This document shows positions 26,847 to 35,715 of a stretch of 64,000 nucleotides of DNA, in pieces. Made by a program: the position numbers and the translations under genes. Position 1 is the stretch's first letter. Every line of letters begins with the position of its first letter. This DNA is from SZUA-430 sp040080835 (GTDB lineage: Bacteria; Pseudomonadota; Alphaproteobacteria; Micropepsales; Micropepsaceae): the NCBI GenBank assembly GCA_040080835.1, contig JBEBHP010000005.1, forward strand, positions 62,001-126,000. Direction: 5' to 3'. Below the pieces are notes generated by a model. It saw nothing but the letters and a program-made list of their open reading frames with translations, searched no databases and was not told the origin of the DNA.

Positions 26847-26907
26847 CTGGAGCTTTCGCTCCGGCGCAGAATGGATTACAACCACGACAATCAAGGTTGA
26901 GTGAACA

Positions 26908-27348
26908 ATGGACCGGATCGAAAAACTTTGTGTCGACAAGGGCCTGCGCATGACGGGCCAGAGGCGCGTGATCGCGCGCGTGTTGTCGGATTCGCAGGAT
27001 CATCCTGATGCGGAAGAGTTGCATCGTCGTGCGGCTGCCATCGATCCGCACATCAGCATTGCAACAGTCTACCGGACTGTACGCCTTCTGGAAGAGTCCG
27101 GAATTCTGGAGCGACACGACTTTCGTGACGGCAGATCGCGATACGAGGAAATGCCTGATGAGCATCACGATCATCTGATCGATGTGCAATCAGGTCGCGT
27201 TATTGAATTTCATGACGACCAGATTGAAGAGTTGCAACGGCTTGTTGCCGAAAAACTTGGCTATAAACTGGTGGATCATCGCCTGGAACTTTATGGCGTG
27301 CCCCTCGAAGGTGGTGCCAAAGACTCGAAGAACAACCTGAAAAAGTAA
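26908..27348 (+). CDS. fur: Fur family iron/manganese-responsive repressor
   Basis: The protein has 146 residues. The winged helix has GLRMTGQRRVIARVLSDSQD and ISIATVYRTVRLLEESGIL. The metal-binding segment is EEMPDEHHDHLIDVQSG and the dimerisation part is EELQRLVAEKLGYKLVDHRL. No C-x2-C structural zinc pair is seen, as in alphaproteobacterial Fur/Mur proteins. In this class it may respond to Mn2+ or Fe2+. A second Fur-family gene (irr) lies at 50.9 kb. plsC follows after 8 bp. Confidence 0.92.
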   Translation: MDRIEKLCVDKGLRMTGQRRVIARVLSDSQDHPDAEELHRRAAAIDPHISIATVYRTVRLLEESGILERHDFRDGRSRYEEMPDEHHDHLIDVQSGRVIEFHDDQIEELQRLVAEKLGYKLVDHRLELYGVPLEGGAKDSKNNLKK

Positions 27349-27356
27349 ATTGGATA

Positions 27357-28244
27357 ATGCTCTTCATACAAACGGTTCGCGGCATCGGGATTGCCATTGG
27401 TTTCATCCTGCTCACCGCCGCGTTTGTGCCGGCCCAGTGGCTTGCTCTGCGGTTCAAGTCATCACTGGCTGATACGCTACCCGTTCATTTTGCCCGAGGC
27501 CTGTGCGCTCTCATAGGTATCCGCGTTGAGACGTTCGGGCGCCCCTGTCGCGAGCGTGGCGTGTTGCTGGCCTGCAATCACACGTCCTATCTGGACATGC
27601 CGGTGCTTGCGGCCGTGATCCCCGTGTCATTTGTAGCCAAGTCCGAAGTTGCAAAATGGCCTTATTTTGGAACCCTGTCGCGCCTCGTGCGTACCGTCTT
27701 TGTTGATCGCGAGCGACGAAGCAAAGCTGGGGAACAACGTGACGCCATCCGTGAACGGCTTGAAGCCGGCGGGACGATTGTGCTTTTCCCCGAAGGGACG
27801 TCGAATGACGGCAATCGCGTGCTGCCGTTCAAGAGTTCGCTTTTGGGGTCAGCAAATTCAATGGTGTCGGATGCTTCAGGTCAACGCCGGCGTGTGCTGG
27901 TGCAGCCTGTGTCGCTTGCCTACACGAGGCTTCACGGTATGCCCATGGGACGCGAGATGCGCCCATTCTTTGCCTGGTACGGCGACATGGAACTTGTTCC
28001 TCACCTTTGGCAAGTGTTCTGCCTCGGACCGATTGATGTGATGGTTCACTATCACCCACCGTTGACTGTGGACCAGTTCCCCTCCCGCAAGGAGTTGACG
28101 GCCGAATGCGAGCGAATGGTGGCAGCCGGTGTTTCCCATGCCATATCGGGTCGGCCGGGGGCGGCGGGGCCTGCATATGAAGACGAACCCATCGCAGTGC
28201 CGCCGATTCAGAATGAAAATGGCCTGGAAGCTGATTGGGCTTGA
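27357..28244 (+). CDS. plsC: 1-acyl-sn-glycerol-3-phosphate acyltransferase
   Basis: This membrane-bound acyltransferase has 295 residues. An N-terminal helix (about residues 5-28) is followed by the H-x4-D motif in ACNHTSYLDMP and the substrate motif VLFPEGTSNDG. It acylates lysophosphatidic acid to phosphatidic acid in phospholipid synthesis. Assignment to PlsC is by motif and context; another lyso-lipid acyltransferase such as OlsA is possible. It lies between fur and miaB. Confidence 0.87.
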   Translation: MLFIQTVRGIGIAIGFILLTAAFVPAQWLALRFKSSLADTLPVHFARGLCALIGIRVETFGRPCRERGVLLACNHTSYLDMPVLAAVIPVSFVAKSEVAKWPYFGTLSRLVRTVFVDRERRSKAGEQRDAIRERLEAGGTIVLFPEGTSNDGNRVLPFKSSLLGSANSMVSDASGQRRRVLVQPVSLAYTRLHGMPMGREMRPFFAWYGDMELVPHLWQVFCLGPIDVMVHYHPPLTVDQFPSRKELTAECERMVAAGVSHAISGRPGAAGPAYEDEPIAVPPIQNENGLEADWA

Positions 28245-28313
28245 GTTTAGGGCGCCCATGGCGGATAAGTCCGGCCGTTTTTTTCCAACGGCACTTACGC
28301 TAAGCTCTTTTCC

Positions 28314-29675
28314 GTGAACCGAAAAATATTCATCAAGACCTATGGCTGCCAGATGAATGAGTACGACTCTGCGCGCATGGCAGATGTCATGGCTCCTCAT
28401 GGTTACGCGCGTGCCGACTCACCTGAAGATGCGGATATCGTCATCCTCAACACGTGCCATATTCGGGAAAAAGCAGCTGACAAGGTGTACTCGGAACTAG
28501 GTCGGCTGCGAGACCTCAAGGATGCGCGTCTCGCCTGCGGGCAGCAGTTCATTGTTGCCGTTGCCGGATGCGTAGCGCAGGCGGAAGGCAAAGAGCTCAT
28601 GAGGCGGTCTGGCGTGGTCGATATTGTTGTCGGGCCGCAAGTCTATCATCGCCTTCCCGAGATGGTGGCGCAGGCACAACTTCACCGACGCACAGTCGAC
28701 ACAGAGTTTCCGATCGTCGACAAGTTTGACAAGTTGCCTCAAGCGAGGTCAGTCAATGGCCCGGCCGCGTTTTTGACCATTCAGGAAGGTTGCGACAAGT
28801 TTTGCACTTTCTGCGTTGTGCCCTATACGCGCGGCGCTGAATATTCGCGTCCGGTTTCACAGATTGTGGCTGAAGCGCAGAAACTAGTTGACCTGGGCGT
28901 TCGCGAGATCACGCTGCTCGGACAGAACGTGAATGCCTATCACGGACTTGATGAAAACGGACAGGAAAGTGGTCTTGGGCGCTTGTTGCGTCGGCTCGCA
29001 GGCGTCAACGGACTTGTGCGGCTACGCTATATGACAAGCCATCCACGCGACATGGATGACGAGTTGATTGGTACGCATGCAACAGAACCGAAGCTGATGC
29101 CATATCTTCACCTGCCAGTGCAGTCGGGTTCGGATACAATCCTTGAGGCGATGAATCGCGGCCACTCAAGGGATCACTATCTTCAGCTGATTGAACGCGT
29201 CCGTCGTGCGCGTCCGGACATTGCGCTGTCTTCCGACTTCATCGTCGGATATCCCGGTGAGACAGAAGACGACTTTGAGCAGACTTTGAATCTCGTTCGC
29301 CGGGTGGGGTTTGCGCAGTCCTATTCCTTCAAATACTCCCCGAGGCCCGGGACTCCTGCCTCGGCTGAGCGAAAGCAAATCCCTGAAGACGTGAAATCAC
29401 ACCGCCTTGATGCACTGCAAAAACTGCTTCTTTCGCAGATGGCGGATTTCTATCAGGCTTGCGTGGGGCTCACTTTCGATGTGCTGCTTGAAAAGCCGGG
29501 ACGGTATCCCGGTCAGTTGATCGGCCGCAGCCCGTACCTTCAATCGGTCAATCTTTATGCGCCCAATTCGAAAATAGGCGAAATTGTTCGTGTGAAAGTT
29601 CTGGAAGCGCGACCCAACAGCCTTGTGGCGGAATTGCTGGACAAACCGATGCCAGTTCGAGCAGCCGCACTTTGA
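28314..29675 (+). CDS. miaB: tRNA-2-methylthio-N6-dimethylallyladenosine synthase
   Basis: The protein has 453 residues. The N-terminal methylthiotransferase domain has its first cysteines in TYGCQMNEYDS and LNTCHIREKA. The radical-SAM core has CDKFCTFCVVPYTRG (C-x3-C-x2-C), and the C-terminus is a TRAM domain. It methylthiolates i6A37 of tRNAs. The start is GTG. The stop overlaps the phoH start by 4 bp. Confidence 0.96.
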   Translation: MNRKIFIKTYGCQMNEYDSARMADVMAPHGYARADSPEDADIVILNTCHIREKAADKVYSELGRLRDLKDARLACGQQFIVAVAGCVAQAEGKELMRRSGVVDIVVGPQVYHRLPEMVAQAQLHRRTVDTEFPIVDKFDKLPQARSVNGPAAFLTIQEGCDKFCTFCVVPYTRGAEYSRPVSQIVAEAQKLVDLGVREITLLGQNVNAYHGLDENGQESGLGRLLRRLAGVNGLVRLRYMTSHPRDMDDELIGTHATEPKLMPYLHLPVQSGSDTILEAMNRGHSRDHYLQLIERVRRARPDIALSSDFIVGYPGETEDDFEQTLNLVRRVGFAQSYSFKYSPRPGTPASAERKQIPEDVKSHRLDALQKLLLSQMADFYQACVGLTFDVLLEKPGRYPGQLIGRSPYLQSVNLYAPNSKIGEIVRVKVLEARPNSLVAELLDKPMPVRAAAL

Positions 29676-30664
29676 CCACAAGATCCAAAAAACCCGGTAC
29701 TGACAGTCAGGCCACGCAGGTTGAGTTCGACGACAATTCGGTACTCGCGCGTGTTGTCGGGCCGCACAACCAGTTCCTGTCCGAAGTGGAGCGGCGACTC
29801 GAAATCGAGATCGTGCATCGTGGGAACAGGCTGGTCGTGCAAGGTCCTGCCAATTCGCGAGCGCATGGGGCACAGGTGCTGAGAGACCTGTATGCCTACG
29901 CCATGCTGGGAAATGATATTTCGATTCGCGATGTGGATCAGGCGATCCGTCTTGGGCTTGGAAGCGATTCAGTCATTGCCAGCTCGACGTCACTTGCGAC
30001 GCCCAAGCGAGTGATCAGGCCGCGCACTCCGGGCCAGGCACGCTATGTCGAAGCGTTGACGCAGCACGATCTGGTACTGGGTATTGGTCCGGCAGGCACC
30101 GGCAAAACCTATCTCGCCGTAGCTGCGGGCGTTGCCATGCTTGCACGCGGTGAGGTGGAGCGGCTGATCTTGTCGCGTCCAGCTGTCGAAGCGGGTGAAC
30201 GTCTCGGGTTTCTGCCCGGTGACATGAAGGAAAAGGTCGATCCATATCTTCGGCCGCTTTACGACGCCTTGCATGACATGCTGCCGGGGGATCTGATTCA
30301 GAGGCGGATTGACGAAGGGGTGATCGAAGTTGCGCCGCTTGCATTCATGCGAGGCCGTACCCTTGCGCACTCGTACGTCATCCTGGACGAAGCCCAAAAC
30401 ACTACGACCCAGCAAATGAAGATGTTCCTGACCCGATTGGGGGAGGGCGCGCGAATGGCTGTTACAGGAGATCCGACGCAAACGGATTTGCCCTCAGGTC
30501 AGACATCAGGTCTTGCCGAAGCCCAGATGGTGCTCACCGATGTGAAGGGCGTGGCGACCGTGCAGTTTGACGAGGAGGATGTCGTTCGGCATCCGCTCGT
30601 TCAGCGGATCGTCAAGGCCTATGCTGCTTTCGACCTTCGTCGCGGCCCGAAACGGCAAGGCTGA
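29672..30664 (+). CDS. PhoH-like phosphate-starvation ATPase
   Basis: The protein has 330 residues. A KH-like N-terminal part is followed by the ATPase with Walker A in GIGPAGTGKTYLAVA and Walker B in VILDEAQNTTTQQMKMF. This PhoH/YbeZ type is linked to ribosome maturation with YbeY, which is the next gene and overlaps by 1 bp. The start is TTG, overlapping the miaB stop. Confidence 0.93.
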   Translation: MTTRSKKPGTDSQATQVEFDDNSVLARVVGPHNQFLSEVERRLEIEIVHRGNRLVVQGPANSRAHGAQVLRDLYAYAMLGNDISIRDVDQAIRLGLGSDSVIASSTSLATPKRVIRPRTPGQARYVEALTQHDLVLGIGPAGTGKTYLAVAAGVAMLARGEVERLILSRPAVEAGERLGFLPGDMKEKVDPYLRPLYDALHDMLPGDLIQRRIDEGVIEVAPLAFMRGRTLAHSYVILDEAQNTTTQQMKMFLTRLGEGARMAVTGDPTQTDLPSGQTSGLAEAQMVLTDVKGVATVQFDEEDVVRHPLVQRIVKAYAAFDLRRGPKRQG

Positions 30665-31137
30665 TGCCAAAGGTGAAATTGGAAGTCGATATCCAGGTGC
30701 AGCATGCCGCTTGGCGAAAAGCCTGGCCGCGGGCGTCCAGTGACATCAAAGTGCTGATCGACGTCGCGAGCAACGCAGTCAAATTTCCATCCCGGCTGAA
30801 GGCTGCAGAAGTCAGCGTGGTGCTGGCATCCGACAGCCGCCTGCGGTCGTTGAATTCCCAGTTTCGGGGAAGGGACAAGCCCACCAATGTGCTTTCGTTT
30901 CCGGATGAAGCGGTACCACTTGGAGGGCTCGCGCTGGCCTTTCAAACCGTTCAACGCGAAGCCAAAATTCAGCAAAAGCTTTTTGTTAACCATTCTAAGC
31001 ATATGATTTTGCATGGGTTTTTACATTTGCTGGGACATGACCATATTAGGCCTCGTGATGCGCGGTTAATGGAGCAACTCGAAATCGCCATCCTTTCGGA
31101 ACTGGGAATCTCCAACCCCTATGAATTTGAGGATTAA
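30664..31137 (+). CDS. ybeY: Endoribonuclease YbeY
   Basis: The protein has 157 residues. The zinc-binding H-x3-H-x5-H motif is in LHGFLHLLGHDH, and LNSQFRGRDKPTNVLSFPD is the conserved family segment. YbeY takes part in 16S rRNA 3'-end processing and ribosome quality control. It lies between phoH and corC as in most proteobacteria. Confidence 0.95.
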   Translation: MPKVKLEVDIQVQHAAWRKAWPRASSDIKVLIDVASNAVKFPSRLKAAEVSVVLASDSRLRSLNSQFRGRDKPTNVLSFPDEAVPLGGLALAFQTVQREAKIQQKLFVNHSKHMILHGFLHLLGHDHIRPRDARLMEQLEIAILSELGISNPYEFED

Positions 31138-31141
31138 TCCC

Positions 31142-32128
31142 GTGCCTGATTCACCGGCAAGTCCGGCGGCGAGTGAAAGGTCATCTGAGACTTCGAAGCC
31201 TAATCGATGGCCAAGCGCAATTGTTGCGCTGATCAACCGGTTTGTACGCGGCAAGAACGAGTCGGCGCGATTGCGCGAAAGTCTTGAAGAGGTCATCGAA
31301 GAGAGCGATGCGGAGGACCGTCCGCTAGCCCGTGAAGAGCGGTCGATGATGCTGAACATCCTGAATTTTGGCGAGTTGACTGTCGCGGACATCATGGTGC
31401 CGCGTGCCGATATCATTGGCGTGGAGGTCAGCACCCACCTGGATGATCTGGTGCGAATTTTCCGTGATGCGCAGCATTCGCGGCTGCCAGTTTACCGGGA
31501 CTCGCTCGATAACCCGATTGGCATGGTGCACATCAAGGAATTGATTGGCCTCGCCGTGCCCGAGAGCGAGGGTGCGCCTCACCCAAAGACCATTCAGGAC
31601 ATCAGACGCGATGTCCTGTTTGTGCCGCCATCGATGCCTGTGGTGAACCTGCTCGTCAAAATGCAGGCGACCCGTGTTCATATGGCACTGGTCATTGACG
31701 AATATGGCGGCACTGACGGACTCGCTTCGATCGAGGATCTGGTCGAGCAGATCGTTGGCGACATCGAAGATGAGCACGACACGGAAGAGGCGCAGGAAAT
31801 TGTGCTTCGCGGTGACGGCGAATATGATGCGAGTGCGCGTGCCGTTCTTGAAGAACTTGAAAAGCTGGTTGGCTTCAAGCTTGCGGACGAAGAACAGGCT
31901 GAAGAAATAGACACGCTCGCAGGCCTTGTATTTTCGCTGGTCGGTCGCGTTCCACAACGCGGAGAGATTGTGAAGCATCCCGGCGGGATCGAATTCGAAG
32001 TGCTCGAAGCAGATCCGCGCCGATTGCGGCGGCTGCGCATTCGTGTGACCAAGCCCAAGAGTGATGCGCCGGCATCGCCTGATACCCACGACAGCAACGG
32101 AAGCATATTGGCCGACGTCGATGGCTGA
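31142..32128 (+). CDS. CorC/HlyC-type CBS-domain protein
   Basis: The protein has 328 residues. Two CBS domains (about residues 75-200; VADIMVPRADIIGVEV and MVHIKELIGL) are followed by the CorC_HlyC transporter-associated domain. There is no DUF21 membrane domain, so it is the soluble CorC form linked to magnesium/cobalt export or the lnt locus. I chose the GTG at 31142 for its GAGGA 8 bases upstream; an ATG at 31121 would overlap ybeY by 17 bp. The end overlaps the lnt start by 8 bp. Confidence 0.9.
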   Translation: MPDSPASPAASERSSETSKPNRWPSAIVALINRFVRGKNESARLRESLEEVIEESDAEDRPLAREERSMMLNILNFGELTVADIMVPRADIIGVEVSTHLDDLVRIFRDAQHSRLPVYRDSLDNPIGMVHIKELIGLAVPESEGAPHPKTIQDIRRDVLFVPPSMPVVNLLVKMQATRVHMALVIDEYGGTDGLASIEDLVEQIVGDIEDEHDTEEAQEIVLRGDGEYDASARAVLEELEKLVGFKLADEEQAEEIDTLAGLVFSLVGRVPQRGEIVKHPGGIEFEVLEADPRRLRRLRIRVTKPKSDAPASPDTHDSNGSILADVDG

Positions 32129-33707
32129 GACTGCATTGTCGTTCGAATTCCTGCGCCAGATTGCACGCAGGATTCAACACGTGCAGGGGTGGAGGCGCCG
32201 TGGAGCGGCCGTGCTCGCGGGCTTGATCGCGTCGCTCGGGTTTGCACCGATGTACGCATACCCCGTTGTCTTTCTGGCTTTTCCAGTCCTTGTCTGGCTG
32301 ATGGATTCCAGCCAGTCGCAGGGACGGGACTGGCGGGCAGCCTTTGCGACCGGTTGGTGCTTCGGATTTGGGCTCTTCCTTGGTGGCATGCACTGGATCG
32401 TCTTCCCGTTCATGGTGGATCCGGATTCACACGCCTGGCAGATTCCTTTTGTGGCTGTGCTGTTTCCAGGCGGGCTTGCACTGTTCTGGGCCGCGGCGGC
32501 GGTTGTGGCATCCCATTTCTGGCGACCAGGCTTTGCTCGCGTGTTGGTTTTGGCTATCAGTGCATCCGGCTTCGAATGGCTGCGTGGGCACGTGCTGACG
32601 GGACTGCCGTGGAACCTTCCGGGGCAGGTCTGGTCGGGGTCGGACGAAATGATTCAGACGGCATCGGTTTATGGCATCTATGGGCTCAGCCTTGTCACAC
32701 TGATTGCGGCCAGCGTGCCAGCTGCCATCGTTCAGGCGAGTGGCAATTCAGCTCGTGGCTGGTCATCCTTTGGCACTTCAATTGGCCTTCTTGCGGCACT
32801 GTGGAGCTATGGCGCACTGCGTATGCCGACAGCTGCATCACCGGTCTTTGAAACCGTGCGCCTTCGCCTGGTCCAGCCTGATGTTCCGCAAAACGAAAAG
32901 TGGCGCCCGGAACTTGTGATGCGCAACTGGAAACAGCTAGTGGACCTGACCAGGCAACCGGGTCTTGAAACTGTAAGCACCGTCATCTGGCCCGAGGCTG
33001 CGCCGCCGTTCTTTGTGCTTTCCACGGATGGCGCGCTTGAGGCGATCGGTTCGCTACTCCCTGACCAAACGGTCTTGCTGACCGGCACTCAACGCATGCA
33101 GTCGGGGAATACCAATCGTTACTTCAACAGTTTCGTTGTTCTGGACGGGAAGGGGAGGCTGATTGCTACGTACGACAAATCTCACCTTGTGCCGTTCGGG
33201 GAGTATTTACCGCTGTTCCAGTTGCTGGAACCGCTTGGCATCACGCAACTGACAGGCATGCATGGCGGGTTCAGTTCCGGCGAAGGTGTCCGGACGCTGA
33301 CTGCGGCCGGGGTTCCGTCATTCGGCGTCCTGATCTGTTACGAGGCAATTTTTCCGGGTGAAGTCGTACGCAAAGGTGAGCGTCCCGCATGGCTCGTGAA
33401 CGTTACTGATGATTCCTGGTTTGGTCCCTGGGCTGGTCCGTATCAGCACCTGGGTCTTGCGAAGGTGCGTGCCGTGGAGGAAGGTCTTGCGATTGCACGC
33501 GCTGCAAACACAGGGATTTCAGCTGTGATCGATCCTTATGGACGAATCATTGCGTCGCTTGGCCTGAATAAATCAGGCGTTGTGGATGCTCCCCTGCCAA
33601 AACCGCTAGATCCCACGCTGTATTCAGTCGCCGGGGACGCGATTTTTGCAGCAATAATGCTCGTTCTCGTAGGTGTGGTCGTCAGATTTTCGCGCTCTAC
33701 CTCTTAA
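32121..33707 (+). CDS. lnt: Apolipoprotein N-acyltransferase
   Basis: This polytopic inner-membrane enzyme of 528 residues has a periplasmic nitrilase domain. The catalytic triad is Glu in VIWPEAAPPF, Lys in TYDKSHLVPFGEY and Cys in VLICYEAIFPGE. It transfers an acyl chain from phospholipid to the N-terminal Cys of lipoproteins. The ATG at 32121 overlaps corC by 8 bp. Confidence 0.95.
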   Translation: MAETALSFEFLRQIARRIQHVQGWRRRGAAVLAGLIASLGFAPMYAYPVVFLAFPVLVWLMDSSQSQGRDWRAAFATGWCFGFGLFLGGMHWIVFPFMVDPDSHAWQIPFVAVLFPGGLALFWAAAAVVASHFWRPGFARVLVLAISASGFEWLRGHVLTGLPWNLPGQVWSGSDEMIQTASVYGIYGLSLVTLIAASVPAAIVQASGNSARGWSSFGTSIGLLAALWSYGALRMPTAASPVFETVRLRLVQPDVPQNEKWRPELVMRNWKQLVDLTRQPGLETVSTVIWPEAAPPFFVLSTDGALEAIGSLLPDQTVLLTGTQRMQSGNTNRYFNSFVVLDGKGRLIATYDKSHLVPFGEYLPLFQLLEPLGITQLTGMHGGFSSGEGVRTLTAAGVPSFGVLICYEAIFPGEVVRKGERPAWLVNVTDDSWFGPWAGPYQHLGLAKVRAVEEGLAIARAANTGISAVIDPYGRIIASLGLNKSGVVDAPLPKPLDPTLYSVAGDAIFAAIMLVLVGVVVRFSRSTS

Positions 33708-33873
33708 AGTCAGTTGACCATTACAACGATGTAGCATTAAGTGAGAATCGTTGAGATCGAGATGACTACTGGGGGTCGCTTGGTTCTCCGAGGCCGCAAT
33801 GCGAGGGGTCGCTGCGGTATTGACTCCCAATGTTACTTTCCCGAGCTGCGTTGCTTGGGGCTCAAAATGCGGG

Positions 33874-33918
33874 GGCAAAGCCACGAAAAAAGTGGCTGCC
33901 GATAACGACGTTTTTCGT
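33874..33918 (+). promoter_or_regulatory. Leader with two competing hairpins upstream of the XRE regulator
   Basis: In the 280-bp gap after lnt, AGCCAC (33879-33884) can pair with GTGGCT (33892-33897), extended by GGC/GCC past an AA bulge. Alternatively ACGAAAAA (33883-33890) can pair perfectly with TTTTTCGT (33911-33918). The two structures exclude each other, which is the geometry of an RNA switch, but no ligand motif is recognised. Confidence 0.3.
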
Positions 33919-33987
33919 AGATTTCCTGGTTGAAGCTGCTGGTGGCGTCAACCGGGTGTCGTGTCAGTCGTATTAAGGAGTCCCCCC

Positions 33988-34458
33988 TTGGCCAAAAAAC
34001 AACCCTCGTCTGTTGATGCGCATGTCGGAAGTCGCGTTCGTCTTCGCCGCATGCTGATTGGAATGAGTCAAGAAAAGCTTGGCGAAAATTTGGGCCTGAC
34101 TTTTCAGCAGGTTCAGAAATATGAAAAGGGCGCCAATCGTATTGGTGCCAGCCGTCTCTACGATATCTCAACAATTCTCGGCGTTCCGGTCTCGTATTTC
34201 TTCGATGACCTCTCGGTTGAGAATGGGGCTCGCCGTCCAAACGGACAGTCAGCTGCTGTGGATATCGAAGCCGGTCCCTACATGATGGAGTTCCTCTCAA
34301 GCGCTGAAGGCTTCCAGCTGGTTCGCGCATTTACGAAGATCACGGACCCACGTGTACGCAAGCGCATGCTGGATTTGGTGAAATCCCTTACGGGTGACGA
34401 AGAAGCCGCCTATCCGGATTTCCGCGTGGTCGAGTTGCGGGAAGCGCAACGCGCTTGA
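33988..34458 (+). CDS. XRE-family transcriptional regulator
   Basis: The product has 156 residues. The N-terminal helix-turn-helix (MSQEKLGENLGLTFQQVQKY) is followed by EKGANRIGASRLYDISTILG and a C-terminal alpha-helical part with ITDPRVRKRMLDLVKSL. This type sits before metK in many alphaproteobacteria; its targets here are not known. The TTG at 33988 has AAGGAG 7 bases upstream, better than a GTG at 33961. The stop is followed by two tandem hairpins and then metK. Confidence 0.87.
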   Translation: MAKKQPSSVDAHVGSRVRLRRMLIGMSQEKLGENLGLTFQQVQKYEKGANRIGASRLYDISTILGVPVSYFFDDLSVENGARRPNGQSAAVDIEAGPYMMEFLSSAEGFQLVRAFTKITDPRVRKRMLDLVKSLTGDEEAAYPDFRVVELREAQRA

Positions 34459-34463
34459 CGTAG

Positions 34464-34528
34464 CTGTCCATCCCTGACAGAAAGCCGCGCTTTTCGCGTT
34501 CGCGATTGGCGCGGCTTTTCTTTTTTCC
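34464..34528 (+). terminator. Tandem hairpins with terminator just before metK
   Basis: CTGTC (34464-34468) pairs with GACAG (34476-34480). Immediately after it, AAAGCCGCGC (34481-34490) pairs perfectly with GCGCGGCTTT (34509-34518), with an inner TCGC/GCGA extension, and is followed by TTTTCTTTTTT. This is a strong intrinsic terminator for the XRE gene. It ends only about 15 bases before the metK ATG, so metK needs read-through or a start site inside the hairpin. Confidence 0.85.
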
Positions 34529-34542
34529 GGCAGCAAAAAATC

Positions 34543-35715
34543 ATGTCAGCGCGCAAGAATTACTTGTTCACAAGTGAATCGGTCTCTGAAGGACACCCCG
34601 ACAAGGTGTGTGACCGGATTTCCGATTCGATCGTCGATTTGTTTTTGAAGCAGATGCCTGAAGCGCGCGTGGCGCTTGAGACGCTGGCCACTACCAACAG
34701 GGTTGTTCTCGCCGGCGAAGTTCGCGGGCCGGAATCAGTTGGTCACGAGCAGATGATCGAGAGCGCCCGCATGGCGATCAAGGATATCGGCTATGATCAG
34801 GAAGGCTTTGACTGGCGCAAAGCCCGTATCGAATGCCTCGTTCACTCGCAGTCCGCTGATATTGCCGTCGGGGTCGATGCGGCAGGCAACAAGGATGAGG
34901 GCGCCGGCGATCAAGGCATCATGTTCGGCTATGCGTGCCGCGAAACCGATGAGTTCATGCCGGCTCCCATATTCTATTCTCACCGCATTCTGAAAATGAT
35001 GTCGGATGCGCGCCGGTCCGGCAAGGCGAAGCAGTTGCTTCCCGATGCGAAGAGCCAGGTCACGCTTCAATATGAAAACGGCAAGCCAGTCCGCGCCACC
35101 AAGATTGTCGTTTCGACACAACACGTCGATGGCCTCGACCAGCAGGACATTCGTGCAATTGTGAAGCCGTATATTGAAGCCGTCATGCCGCAAGGCTGGA
35201 TGTGTCCCGAAGACGGTCTTTTTGTGAACCCGACTGGTCGCTTTGTTATTGGCGGTCCAGATGGCGACACCGGGCTGACAGGCCGCAAGATCATCGTGGA
35301 TACGTATGGCGGTGCTGCTCCGCATGGTGGCGGCGCGTTCTCCGGAAAAGACCCGACAAAAGTAGACCGCTCGGCAGCTTATGTTGCGCGCTATCTTGCC
35401 AAGAACGTGGTGGCAGCGGGCCTCGCTGACCGGTGCACGATTCAGATCGCCTATGCGATCGGTGTGGCTGATCCAATGTCATTTTATGTCGATCTGCACG
35501 ACACTGGCCGCGTGGATGAAGCCAGACTGGAAAAGACCTTGCCCGAGATGGTCAGCCTGAAGCCGCGCGGCATTCGCGAGCATCTTAATCTGAACCGCCC
35601 GATCTATGCGCGGACATCTGCGTATGGTCATTTTGGGCGCGCATCAGAGAGTGATGGCGGGTTCTCGTGGGAGCGCACAGACCTCGTTCCCCAGTTGAAG
35701 AGTGCTTTCGCCTGA
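34543..35715 (+). CDS. metK: S-adenosylmethionine synthase
   Basis: The protein has 390 residues. SEGHPDKVCDRISDSI is the N-terminal ATP motif, with GAGDQGIMFGYA and GGGAFSGKDPTKVDRSAAY further on. It makes SAM from methionine and ATP. No good Shine-Dalgarno sequence precedes the ATG, and a terminator ends about 15 bases upstream. No room is left for a SAM-responsive riboswitch of a known class. It overlaps the likely trmB start. Confidence 0.96.
   Translation: MSARKNYLFTSESVSEGHPDKVCDRISDSIVDLFLKQMPEARVALETLATTNRVVLAGEVRGPESVGHEQMIESARMAIKDIGYDQEGFDWRKARIECLVHSQSADIAVGVDAAGNKDEGAGDQGIMFGYACRETDEFMPAPIFYSHRILKMMSDARRSGKAKQLLPDAKSQVTLQYENGKPVRATKIVVSTQHVDGLDQQDIRAIVKPYIEAVMPQGWMCPEDGLFVNPTGRFVIGGPDGDTGLTGRKIIVDTYGGAAPHGGGAFSGKDPTKVDRSAAYVARYLAKNVVAAGLADRCTIQIAYAIGVADPMSFYVDLHDTGRVDEARLEKTLPEMVSLKPRGIREHLNLNRPIYARTSAYGHFGRASESDGGFSWERTDLVPQLKSAFA

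Noticed and set aside
34459..34542. Possible SAM or SAM/SAH riboswitch before metK
   Set aside because: The gap is filled by two plain hairpins and a T run. I see none of the conserved unpaired elements of known SAM-sensing RNAs, and only about 15 bases remain before the ATG.
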